This document shows positions 1 through 6,960 of a DNA stretch of 9,039 nucleotides, in pieces. Every line of letters begins with the position of its first letter. The stretch's first letter is position 1. A model generated the notes under the pieces. The model worked only from the letters and a program-made list of their open reading frames with translations. It had not been told where the DNA came from and did not search any database. The position numbers were made by a program, and so were the translations under genes. Origin of the DNA: Pirellulaceae bacterium (lineage in GTDB: Bacteria > Planctomycetota > Planctomycetia > Pirellulales > Pirellulaceae); assembly GCA_013002105.1 (NCBI GenBank), contig JABDKS010000937.1, positions 1 to 9,039 on the forward strand, given 5' to 3'.

Positions 1-141
1 GACTCGCTGCGAGCGGGCCGAGAGTTCGAGACGAGCGGGACAAATTATCTGAAAACGTTGGCGGTTCAGGAAGCGGTTTATCAATCTGCCGCCGACCGCC
101 AGGTGGTCCGCGGACTTGCCGATGGGAGTGCAGACGGATGA
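1..141 (+). CDS. Gfo/Idh/MocA-family oxidoreductase, 3' end only
   Basis: Only the last 46 codons are inside the window. They end at the TGA at 139-141. The visible C-terminus contains SGTNYLKTLAVQEAVYQSA followed by ADRQVV. This resembles the C-terminal helix of many Gfo/Idh/MocA dehydrogenases, where a 'YL..L..QEAVY.SA..G..V' pattern is common. The family uses NAD(P) to oxidise or epimerise sugars, inositols and related polyols, usually in the cytoplasm. The stop overlaps the next gene's start in an ATGA arrangement, so the two are probably cotranscribed and translationally coupled. As the first visible gene of an acid-sugar operon, it could supply the initial sugar or sugar-acid oxidation. 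That role is inference, because the Rossmann domain and active site lie outside the window. Confidence 0.6.
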   Translation, partial: DSLRAGREFETSGTNYLKTLAVQEAVYQSAADRQVVRGLADGSADG

Positions 142-773
142 GTCAAATTATTGACTTGAGTTTACCAATCACCAACGAAATGCCCGGCGTCCAGATCGAA
201 GTCGATCGAGTGTTGGAGCGTGACGGTTGGAATGCAACGAATCTGAATTTTTATTCGCATTGTGGCACACACATGGATGCTCCGTGTCACTTTTTGCCGG
301 GCGGTCGTTCGCTCGATCAACAAGATTTAGACGTTGTCTGCGGCACCGCGATCATCGTCGATCTAACACCGGCGGAGCCGAGACAGTTGATCACGATTGA
401 CGATTTGGAACCGGTGGCCGATCGGGTTAGCCCGGGGTGCCGATTGTTATTCCGAACCGATTGGTATCGTCGGTATGGCACACCGGCGTATCGTGACGAG
501 TTGCCGCGCATCTCGTTGCCGTTGGCTCAGTGGTTGGTAGACCAAAAGGTGTCGCTGATCGGCGTCGAGCCGCCCTCGGTCGCCGATGTCAATAATCTGA
601 GCGAAGTTACCGAAGTGCATCAGACGCTCTTTCGTGGTGATGTGGTGATTGTCGAAGGGTTGTGCCATTTGGATCAAATTCAATCACCCACCGTTCAGTT
701 CATCGCATTGCCGTTGAAGATCATCGGCGGCGATGGATCTCCTTTGCGTGCGATCGCGATCGACCATGGTTGA
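138..773 (+). CDS. Cyclase/kynurenine formamidase-like metal-dependent hydrolase
   Basis: A 211-aa protein of the putative cyclase family (PF04199, which includes KynB and isatin hydrolase). The family signature H-x-G-T-H-x-D-x-P-x-H is present at residues 41-51, giving likely metal ligands H41, H45, D47 and H51. H161 and E173, twelve residues apart, match the distal His/Glu pair of bacterial KynB. The length is also typical of KynB. The enzyme is therefore probably an active divalent-metal hydrolase with no signal peptide. The ATG at 138 overlaps the upstream stop (ATGA), and the 3' end overlaps otnK. True kynurenine formamidase is unlikely because no tryptophan-catabolic gene is nearby. Beside otnK and otnC it may open a sugar-acid lactone or act on a related acid-sugar intermediate. 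The family call is firm; the substrate is inference. Confidence 0.85.
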   Translation: MSQIIDLSLPITNEMPGVQIEVDRVLERDGWNATNLNFYSHCGTHMDAPCHFLPGGRSLDQQDLDVVCGTAIIVDLTPAEPRQLITIDDLEPVADRVSPGCRLLFRTDWYRRYGTPAYRDELPRISLPLAQWLVDQKVSLIGVEPPSVADVNNLSEVTEVHQTLFRGDVVIVEGLCHLDQIQSPTVQFIALPLKIIGGDGSPLRAIAIDHG

Positions 774-2112
774 GCCATCCGTGCAATCTCGTCGCAAACC
801 TGTGCTCGGCTGCATCGCGGACGATGTTACCGGCGCGACCGACTTGGCACTGAACTTGGTTCAGGGCGGAATTTGTGTGGTGCAAGTGCTTGGCGTGCCA
901 ACCGCGCAGCAGCTTGCCGCGGTGGATGCCGACGCGATTGTGATTGCGCTCAAGACGCGGTCGATCGAAAAGGAACATGCGATCTCGCAGTCGCTGGCAA
1001 GTTTGTCGGCGCTTGCCCAATTAGGAATCGATCGTTTCTTTTTCAAATATTGTTCGACATTTGATTCGACGACACGCGGTAACATTGGTCCGGTTGCCGA
1101 AGCGTTGATGAACGCACTGAATGTCGGGCAGACGATTTTTTGTCCGGCATTTCCTCGCAATGGTCGGACCGTGTATCAAGGTCATTTGTTTGTCGACGAT
1201 CGATTGCTCAGCGAATCGGGAATGGAAAATCATCCACTGAATCCGATGACGGATTCAAATTTGGTTCGCTGGCTCCGGCTTCAAACCAACGGTGAGGTCG
1301 GGCTCTTAGCCTCCATGGATTTGGCGGCGGCCCCTACCATCAGGGATCGACTTGCCCAATTAGCCGAATCGGGAGTCGGATTGGTTGTCGCCGACGGATG
1401 CAGTGATGCCGATTTGATTCAGATTGCCCAGGCTGTTTGCGACGAGCGTCTGGTCACCGGCGGTTCCGCGATTGCCAGATATTTGCCGGACGCCTATCGG
1501 CAGTCGGGTCGTCTCGATTCGACGGCTTACCAACCGACGCTACCGGATGTTGTTGGACGTAGTTTGATCCTGTCGGGTAGTTGTTCGACGGCCACCAATC
1601 GTCAGGTTGCTTGGATGAAGTCACGATGTCCGGCCTGGAAAATCGATGTCTCCACGGTTTGTGAAAGCCCCGATGGCGCGCTACGCAAGGTGTTGGATTG
1701 GGCGAGGGCCGCGGAGGAAAATCAACCGTTGCTGATTTATTCGACATCCGAGCCAGAATCTGTCGCTCGCATGCAGGAAAAGTTTGGTGGTGAAGTTGTT
1801 GCACAAAAAATTGAACACTTCATGGGCGCGATCGCCAAGGCATTGGTCGACGAACTCGGGGTTCGCAAATTGGTCTTAGCAGGCGGTGAAACCTCCGGAG
1901 CGGTTGTCGAAGCACTGGGGATCGAGTCGCTGCGAATCGGTCCGGAGATTTGTGCGGGCGTACCGTGGACCGAATCACAGCAGACCGAATCACAAAGAGC
2001 AGAATCACAGGGACGCGAGAATTCCGGGATCAACCGGTTGGCTCTGGCGCTGAAGTCGGGGAACTTTGGAGATGAGCGTTTCTTTGCAACCGCGTTGGAG
2101 ATGTTGCCGTGA
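766..2112 (+). CDS. otnK: 3-oxo-tetronate 4-kinase (DUF1537 family)
   Basis: A four-carbon acid sugar kinase (DUF1537: N-terminal substrate domain PF07005, C-terminal nucleotide domain PF17042). It phosphorylates 3-oxo-tetronate with ATP to give 3-oxo-tetronate 4-phosphate. The N-terminal motif ADDVTGATD is at residues 18-26. KYCSTFDSTTRGNIGP at 94-109 is the OtnK-type signature and is followed by CPAFPRNGRTVYQGHLFV. The nucleotide domain starts near GSCSTATNRQ (271-280) and contains AGGETSG at 372-378. I chose the ATG at 766 because the conserved fold starts soon after it. An in-frame ATG at 733 would add 11 residues with no family resemblance. The gene overlaps the cyclase gene by about 8 nt and otnC by 4 nt (GTGA). 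Residues 402-416 are a three-copy five-residue repeat (TESQQ/TESQR/AESQG) inserted between the conserved VPWT and LALALKSGNFG. Confidence 0.92.
   Translation: MVEPSVQSRRKPVLGCIADDVTGATDLALNLVQGGICVVQVLGVPTAQQLAAVDADAIVIALKTRSIEKEHAISQSLASLSALAQLGIDRFFFKYCSTFDSTTRGNIGPVAEALMNALNVGQTIFCPAFPRNGRTVYQGHLFVDDRLLSESGMENHPLNPMTDSNLVRWLRLQTNGEVGLLASMDLAAAPTIRDRLAQLAESGVGLVVADGCSDADLIQIAQAVCDERLVTGGSAIARYLPDAYRQSGRLDSTAYQPTLPDVVGRSLILSGSCSTATNRQVAWMKSRCPAWKIDVSTVCESPDGALRKVLDWARAAEENQPLLIYSTSEPESVARMQEKFGGEVVAQKIEHFMGAIAKALVDELGVRKLVLAGGETSGAVVEALGIESLRIGPEICAGVPWTESQQTESQRAESQGRENSGINRLALALKSGNFGDERFFATALEMLP
1969..2013. repeat. Three-copy 15-nt tandem repeat inside otnK
   Basis: Three adjacent 15-nt units, accgaatcacagcag, accgaatcacaaaga and gcagaatcacaggga, lie in frame and encode TESQQ, TESQR and AESQG. 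They form a polar loop between the VPWT and LALALKSGNFG segments of the nucleotide-binding domain. The period is a multiple of three, so a copy gain or loss would keep the reading frame. Confidence 0.85.
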
Positions 2113-2741
2113 GCGAGCGTGAGATTCGAGAACGGATGGCAATGCACGGACAATCCTTGTTCGAGCGTGGGTATACCTGTGGCAGCTCGGGTAACATCAG
2201 CGTTCGGCTACCTGACGGCATGTTGATCACGCCAACCAACTCTTGTCTCGGCCGGATCGACCCCGATCGGATTGCCAAGTTGAACCGCAGTGGCGAGTTG
2301 TTGCAGGGTGACAAACCGTCCAAGGAAGCGTTTTTGCATTTAGCGATGTACGGGGCCAGGTCAGGCGAGCAGGCGATCGTGCATTTACATTCGACTTATT
2401 CGGTCGCCGTCTCGTGTTTGGCGGATCGCAACCCGGACGATGTCTTACCGCCCATCACGGCCTACTACATCATGCGTGTTGGCTCTCTGCCTCTGGTGCC
2501 TTATTTTGCGCCTGGAGATCAGGCCCTCGCTGATGCCGTTGAGTCGACTGCGCGGCGGTCACACGCGATCCTGCTGGCGAATCACGGCCCGGTTGTAGCA
2601 GGCAAAGATTTGGACACCGCAGTCTACGCGACCGAAGAGCTGGAAGAAACCGCGAAGTTGTTTTTGATGCTGCAAGGTCAACCGACACGTTTTTTGAATC
2701 AACAACAGTGCCAAGAATTGCGTGATCGATTTCCCAACTAA
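2109..2741 (+). CDS. otnC: 3-oxo-tetronate 4-phosphate decarboxylase (class II aldolase family)
   Basis: A 210-aa class II aldolase/adducin-family enzyme, the usual size for OtnC, which decarboxylates 3-oxo-tetronate 4-phosphate to dihydroxyacetone phosphate. The phosphate/substrate loop GSSGNISVRLPDGMLITPT is near the N-terminus. Likely zinc ligands are H92 and H94 (HLH) and H159 (LLANHGP). E73 (SKEAFLH) is in the catalytic acid position of the family. Translation starts at a GTG (2109) that overlaps the otnK stop in a GTGA junction, implying coupling and near-equal expression of the two enzymes. No signal peptide is present, so it is cytoplasmic. Assignment to OtnC rather than fuculose- or ribulose-phosphate aldolase rests on the OtnK partner and on the close match of the PITAYYIMRVG and VPYFAPGD segments to what I recall of OtnC proteins. 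Confidence 0.9.
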   Translation: MSEREIRERMAMHGQSLFERGYTCGSSGNISVRLPDGMLITPTNSCLGRIDPDRIAKLNRSGELLQGDKPSKEAFLHLAMYGARSGEQAIVHLHSTYSVAVSCLADRNPDDVLPPITAYYIMRVGSLPLVPYFAPGDQALADAVESTARRSHAILLANHGPVVAGKDLDTAVYATEELEETAKLFLMLQGQPTRFLNQQQCQELRDRFPN

Positions 2742-2764
2742 GTTTAGAACTCATAACCCGCTGC

Positions 2765-2809
2765 CCGGAACCAAAAGATCCGGAACCAAAAGATCTGGAA
2801 CCCATAGAT
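2765..2809. repeat. Three-copy 15-nt tandem repeat running into a start codon
   Basis: Two identical units ccggaaccaaaagat (2765-2779 and 2780-2794) are followed by a diverged third, ctggaacccatagat (2795-2809), whose last two bases are the first two bases of the ATG at 2808. The array fills most of the 66-nt gap between otnC and the dehydrogenase gene, including its ribosome-binding region. A weak GGAA at 2797-2800 is the only Shine-Dalgarno-like element. Confidence 0.9.
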
Positions 2810-3920
2810 GACCGACTATCGAATTGCACTGCTGCCTGGAGACGGAATAGGCCATGAATGCATGGACGCGACCCGAGTGGTGCTTGACCAAATGGTCAGT
2901 CACGTTGACGAACTTCAACTGACGTTTACGTCTCATCGCGCCGGTGCCGAATTGTACCGTGATACCGGTGTTGCGCTGCCCGATGATGTGTTGAGCGATT
3001 GTTTGGACGCGGACGCCGTTTTGTTGTCGGCAATCGGTCTGCCCGATGTACGTAAACCCGATGGAACGGAGGTCCAGCCGACGATGATGGTTGGCTTACG
3101 TCGGGCCATGGCACTGCATTCGGCCGTCCGACCTGTCAAACTGTTTCCCGGCGCTCCGTGCGCGCTGAAGGACACGGGGCCGGGGATTGATTTCGTGGTC
3201 ATTCGCGAAAACCTGGAAGGCCTCTTCGCATCCTTTGGCGGTGGTAGTCGCGTCGGTGACGAAGTGGCAACCGATACAATGGTCGTGACGCGAAAGGGAA
3301 CGACCAAAGTGGCTGATTACGCGTTTCGATTGGCGGGCCGCCGCAAGGGCCGACCGAGCGATGGAAAGAAGATCGTCACATGCGTTGATAAAGCGAATGT
3401 GTTTCAGAGTTTGGCTTTCTTTCGCAAAGTGTTTTTTGATGTCGCCGCGTCGTACCCCGAGATCGAAGCCAACGCGGTGTACGTCGACGCCATGAGCCTT
3501 TACATGGTGCAGAACCCGTGGGACTTTGATGTGTTGGTGATGGAAAATCAGTTCGGCGATATTCTTTCGGATCTAGGTGCCGGGATCGTTGGTGGATTGG
3601 GACTGGGTCCATCGGCGGAAATTGGCGATCAGCACGCGTTGTTCCAACCATCGCATGGGACCGCACCGACGATCGCAGGAAAAAATATTGCCAATCCACT
3701 GGCGACGATCTTGTCAGCCGCAATGATGCTCGATTGGCTGGGCGACAAACACAGTGATGATGCGTGTACAGCGGCGGCCGCGAATTTGGAGACTGCTGTT
3801 AGCCGTGTGCTGACCAACGGTGACGTTCGAACACCTGATTTGGGCGGAAACAGTTCCACATCAGACGTGGCCCAAGCGGTCGCCACAGCGTTCACTAGCG
3901 TCGTTGGGGCCGAAGCCTAG
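2808..3920 (+). CDS. Isocitrate/isopropylmalate/tartrate dehydrogenase-family protein with Tyr-to-Phe change
   Basis: A 370-aa member of the beta-decarboxylating hydroxyacid dehydrogenase family (PF00180). It starts with the typical LLPGDGIGHE. The substrate arginines are kept at R98, R108 and R133, as are the catalytic lysine K195 (VDKANV) and metal aspartates D227, D251 and D255. The HGTAP-x-IAGK-x-IANP coenzyme loop is at 283-295. Two departures stand out. F140 (RENLEGLF) sits where the family has its catalytic Tyr, and T288 replaces the Asp (NAD) or Lys (NADP) that sets coenzyme choice. An in-frame TAG directly before the ATG fixes the start. The gene follows otnC by 66 nt and probably belongs to the operon. 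It is unlikely to be LeuB. It could oxidise a threonate, erythronate or tartrate-like acid sugar; PdxA2, a relative in the same superfamily, acts on phosphorylated threonate. Confidence 0.85.
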   Translation: MTDYRIALLPGDGIGHECMDATRVVLDQMVSHVDELQLTFTSHRAGAELYRDTGVALPDDVLSDCLDADAVLLSAIGLPDVRKPDGTEVQPTMMVGLRRAMALHSAVRPVKLFPGAPCALKDTGPGIDFVVIRENLEGLFASFGGGSRVGDEVATDTMVVTRKGTTKVADYAFRLAGRRKGRPSDGKKIVTCVDKANVFQSLAFFRKVFFDVAASYPEIEANAVYVDAMSLYMVQNPWDFDVLVMENQFGDILSDLGAGIVGGLGLGPSAEIGDQHALFQPSHGTAPTIAGKNIANPLATILSAAMMLDWLGDKHSDDACTAAAANLETAVSRVLTNGDVRTPDLGGNSSTSDVAQAVATAFTSVVGAEA

Positions 3921-3987
3921 CGGTGCTGTTGGGTTACGATGACAATCCATCGGGGCCTATTCCCATACGAAACTCAAGACATCTGCC

Positions 3988-5412
3988 ATGAGATTGGTCA
4001 CTGCTGTTGTCACACTTTGCTGGATTGGATTTTCTGTGATGACTGAAAGAGCAACTTATGCGCAGACGCCGACTGCTGCGTCGCCGTGGGCAATCGTCAT
4101 TCATGGTGGGGCCGGTGGTGATCCGAGCGGTTGGAATGAAGTGAAGCAACTGGCCCGGCGCGATGGACTCAAGCGGGCTTTACAGAGGGGACGCGACGTG
4201 CTGGCCGGTGGTGGTACCGCGCTGGATGCAGTCGAAGCGACGATCCAAGTGCTCGAAGATGACGCGAGTTTTAATGCCGGCCGCGGCGCCGTGAGGACCG
4301 AGGACGGTGACGTTCAATTGGACGCGTCGATCATGGATGGCAAAACACACGGCTGCGGTGCGGTGGCCGCTGTCACCAAAACCAAGAACCCGATCTCACT
4401 AGCCCGCTTGGTAATGAGTCAAACGAAGCATGTCTTGCTGGTGGGCGCGGGGGCGGATGAGTTTGCCGAAGAGCAAGAGGTCCCGCTCGTCGATCCCAAG
4501 TACTTTCTCAGCCGTTTCGACAACACCTACAATCGTGATGCCGCTGCGCAACAGGATACACAAGGTGATCAGCCGCACTTTGGCACTGTCGGCTGTGCTG
4601 CACTGGACGTCAACGGGAACTTGGCAGCAGGAACCAGTACCGGTGGGACGTCGAAGAAATTGCCCGGCCGTGTCGGAGATTCACCCATCATCGGGGCCGG
4701 TACGTATGCATCCAATGATACGTGTGCTGTTTCCGGAACCGGGATCGGCGAAGAATACATTCGTCATTCGGTGGCTTATGACATTGCTGCCCAAATGCGT
4801 TACGCGGATCAATTGTTACCGCAGGCAGTCACCACGATCATGCGCGACCGACTGCAGAAAGGTGTCGGCGGACTCATCGCCGTCTCCCACGACGGGCAGA
4901 TCGTGATGCAGCACAATACGCCCGGTATGAGCTGCGGAGCAGCCGACAGCAGCGGACGTTTCGAAACTCATCTGTCGCTGCCCGGAGGTGGAATTGGCGA
5001 CAAGAAAGGTGACCGCGATAACGGAGGGTCGCAATCGAGCGCGGAGAAAGAAATCACCGACTTGTTACTTCAACAGGCAGCTGATTGGAGTCATGGCGAT
5101 ATCGATGCGTTCATGCAACCTTATTGGCGCAGTGACGAGTTGACGTTTTCGTCCGGCGGCAAGATTACTCGCGGATGGGATGCGACACTCGCTGGATACA
5201 AGAAACGTTATCCGACCAAGGCGGCGATGGGCAAAACGACTTTTTCGGATCTCGAGTTTCTACCGCTTGGCAAATCGGCGATGCAGGTCATCGGCACGTG
5301 GCGACTGGAACGTGATCGAGATCCATTGGGTGGAAAGTTCACACTGATCCTGCGGAAGTTTCCCGCAGGGTGGCGGATCGTTCACGACCATACATCGCTG
5401 AAAAAAGACTAG
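3988..5412 (+). CDS. Exported isoaspartyl peptidase/L-asparaginase fused to a SnoaL/NTF2-like domain
   Basis: A 474-aa protein. Residues 1 to about 25 form a Sec signal peptide (hydrophobic stretch VTAVVTLCWIGFSV, likely cut after ATYA or TYAQ). Residues 30-340 are a plant-type (Ntn-hydrolase) asparaginase that hydrolyses L-asparagine or beta-aspartyl peptides. VIHGGAGG opens the alpha part and FNAGRGAV follows. T200 in FGTVG is the autocleavage nucleophile that would become the N-terminus of the beta subunit. T216 and T218 lie in the GTSTGG loop, and R228 and D231 lie in the substrate segment RVGDSP. A short charged linker leads to residues 352-474, which look like a SnoaL/DUF4440 (NTF2-fold) domain (LLLQQAADWSHGDIDAFMQPY, GWRIVHDHTS). 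E. coli IaaA is about 320 aa, so the extra mass is the signal plus this domain. The gene lies 67 nt after the operon; no functional link is evident. Confidence 0.88.
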   Translation: MRLVTAVVTLCWIGFSVMTERATYAQTPTAASPWAIVIHGGAGGDPSGWNEVKQLARRDGLKRALQRGRDVLAGGGTALDAVEATIQVLEDDASFNAGRGAVRTEDGDVQLDASIMDGKTHGCGAVAAVTKTKNPISLARLVMSQTKHVLLVGAGADEFAEEQEVPLVDPKYFLSRFDNTYNRDAAAQQDTQGDQPHFGTVGCAALDVNGNLAAGTSTGGTSKKLPGRVGDSPIIGAGTYASNDTCAVSGTGIGEEYIRHSVAYDIAAQMRYADQLLPQAVTTIMRDRLQKGVGGLIAVSHDGQIVMQHNTPGMSCGAADSSGRFETHLSLPGGGIGDKKGDRDNGGSQSSAEKEITDLLLQQAADWSHGDIDAFMQPYWRSDELTFSSGGKITRGWDATLAGYKKRYPTKAAMGKTTFSDLEFLPLGKSAMQVIGTWRLERDRDPLGGKFTLILRKFPAGWRIVHDHTSLKKD

Positions 5413-5484
5413 GTATTGTTTCGTGCATATAAACTGGCGGCTGACCCCTTATCCGCCGCCGACCCATTTAGAATTCAGTGCCTA

Positions 5485-6930
5485 ATGCGTTTCATCATCA
5501 TTGCCGCATCTCTCTTATTGTTAACGCCCTGCGTCGCCGCCGACGGGCCAAGTCGCGGCGAAACGGTCGCCGCGATGCACCGAGCGGTGCGTTTTTTTCG
5601 TCAATACGCTTCTGCCGGCGACGGGTACGTTTACCAGCTCAGCGCTGATCTTATGAAACGCGAGGGCGAAGGCGTGGTGGGCGCGACGACTGCGTGGATC
5701 GAACCACCCGGGACACCGACCGTCGGACTTGCTTACCTGAACGCATATCGCCTGACCGGCGACCCCGTGTTGCTCGATTCGGCCAAGACGACAGCCCATG
5801 CACTGGTTCGTGGCCAATTGGAATCGGGTGGATGGGACAACAAGATCGAGTTCGACGCATCGGAGCGGAAGAAGTACGCATATCGCGTCGATAACAATCG
5901 CGGTAAGAAACTTCTTGATACAACGACTTTTGATGACGACAAGTCCCAGTCGGCGATACGTTTCTTGATGCAGCTTGATAACGAATTGAAATATCAAAAT
6001 GTCGAGATTCACCAATGTGTTCGGGCGGCGTTGGATTCGGTTGTCCGATCGCAATATTCCTGCGGCGCATGGCCACAACGTTTCAGCGAGTTTCCGCAAC
6101 CGGGCACCGCGGTAGCGAAGCAGGCGAGTATTCCCGAAACGTGGTCACGCACGTTTCCGAAAACGAAATACGCCGAGCTGTACACGCTGAACGACAACAC
6201 GATGGGTGATTTGATTGAAACGATGCTCGATGCGTGGGAGGTGTATGGAAAACAGGAGTATCTGACCGCGGCGGTCAGGGGTGGTGATTTCTTTCTGCTC
6301 GCTCAGTTGCCCGAACCGCAGCCAGGTTGGGCGCAACAGTACGACGCCAACATGCAACCCGCTTGGGCACGTAAGTTTGAACCACCCGCGGTGACGGGTG
6401 GCGAATCGCAAGGCGTGATGCGGAGTTTGATGGCCCTGTATGCCAGAACGGCTCCGCACATCGACGATGCAGAACGATTCTTGGAGCCGATTCCGCGTGC
6501 TCTGAAATACTATCGCCGATCGCTGCGAGACGACGGTCGGTTGGCGCGGTTTTACGAGCTCGGCACGAATCGGCCGCTCTATTTCACCAAAGACTATCAG
6601 CTCACCTATTCCGATCAGGACATGCCAACCCACTACGGATTCGTTGTCGACTCGAAACTCGATCAGATCCAACGCCAACTCGAATCTCTACAAAAGCAAA
6701 CCACGCCAAGGCGATCAAGGTGGAAGGGTCCTACCGCTACAAAGAAAACGCAATCACTAGCTAAGGCAGCGAGACAGGCGATCGAACAATTGGACGACCG
6801 AGGTGCTTGGGTCGAATCGGGTCGTTTGCGCTACCACGGCGACGATGACGATACAACGAAGGTCATTCGCAGTGTCACTTTCTGCAAAAACCTGATCACG
6901 CTCGCTGATTGGATCGCCGCGAATCGATAA
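5485..6930 (+). CDS. Exported pectate lyase-like protein (PL10 family, PF09492-like)
   Basis: A 481-aa protein resembling polysaccharide lyase family 10 pectate lyases, which cut polygalacturonate by calcium-dependent beta-elimination. Residues 1-19 are a Sec signal peptide (MRFIIIAASLLLLTPCVAA), which is why I chose the ATG at 5485. An in-frame TTG at 5416 would bury the signal behind 23 residues. Family-like segments are FDDDKSQSAIRFLM (149-162), WPQR (196-199), TLNDNTM (near 235-241), GWAQQYD (281-287) and WARKFEPPAVTGGESQG (from 294). The alpha-helical toroid repeats suggest the whole catalytic domain is present. A basic, Gln/Lys-rich linker with no obvious fold precedes a C-terminal GRLRYHGDDDD segment. 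The protein is presumably periplasmic or outer-membrane facing. Pectin breakdown suits a marine planctomycete, but the exact substrate is not proven, since this family's planctomycete members are mostly uncharacterised. Confidence 0.8.
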   Translation: MRFIIIAASLLLLTPCVAADGPSRGETVAAMHRAVRFFRQYASAGDGYVYQLSADLMKREGEGVVGATTAWIEPPGTPTVGLAYLNAYRLTGDPVLLDSAKTTAHALVRGQLESGGWDNKIEFDASERKKYAYRVDNNRGKKLLDTTTFDDDKSQSAIRFLMQLDNELKYQNVEIHQCVRAALDSVVRSQYSCGAWPQRFSEFPQPGTAVAKQASIPETWSRTFPKTKYAELYTLNDNTMGDLIETMLDAWEVYGKQEYLTAAVRGGDFFLLAQLPEPQPGWAQQYDANMQPAWARKFEPPAVTGGESQGVMRSLMALYARTAPHIDDAERFLEPIPRALKYYRRSLRDDGRLARFYELGTNRPLYFTKDYQLTYSDQDMPTHYGFVVDSKLDQIQRQLESLQKQTTPRRSRWKGPTATKKTQSLAKAARQAIEQLDDRGAWVESGRLRYHGDDDDTTKVIRSVTFCKNLITLADWIAANR

Positions 6931-6960
6931 ACGGTTGACGACGCATGACACGATCAACGA

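Noticed and set aside
733..765. Earlier ATG start for otnK
   Set aside because: It adds 11 residues without family similarity and lengthens the overlap with the cyclase gene to about 40 nt. The ATG at 766 is more plausible, though 733 is not excluded.
2808..3920. Assignment as biosynthetic 3-isopropylmalate dehydrogenase (leuB)
   Set aside because: No leucine genes are nearby, the catalytic Tyr is Phe, the segment reads EGLF rather than GGIYFG, and the operon is catabolic.
4430..4906. 158-codon plus-strand open frame inside the asparaginase gene
   Set aside because: It is an out-of-frame shadow of the Ntn-hydrolase coding region, which carries clear catalytic motifs in its own frame.
5436..5457. 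Possible hairpin ggcgg/ccgcc between the asparaginase and pectate lyase genes
   Set aside because: Only five pairs around a 12-nt loop and no T-run, so it is too weak to call a terminator.
5416..5484. N-terminal TTG extension of the pectate lyase
   Set aside because: It would place 23 unrelated residues before a good signal peptide that begins at the ATG at 5485.
5521..6099. 192-codon minus-strand open frame opposite the pectate lyase gene
   Set aside because: It is fully antisense to a well-supported gene, and its translation has no recognisable domain. A second 177-codon frame at 6145-6678 is rejected for the same reason.
6931..6960. Possible bidirectional terminator between convergent genes
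   Set aside because: Only 30 nt with a five-base gttga/tcaac inverted match and no T-run; not convincing.
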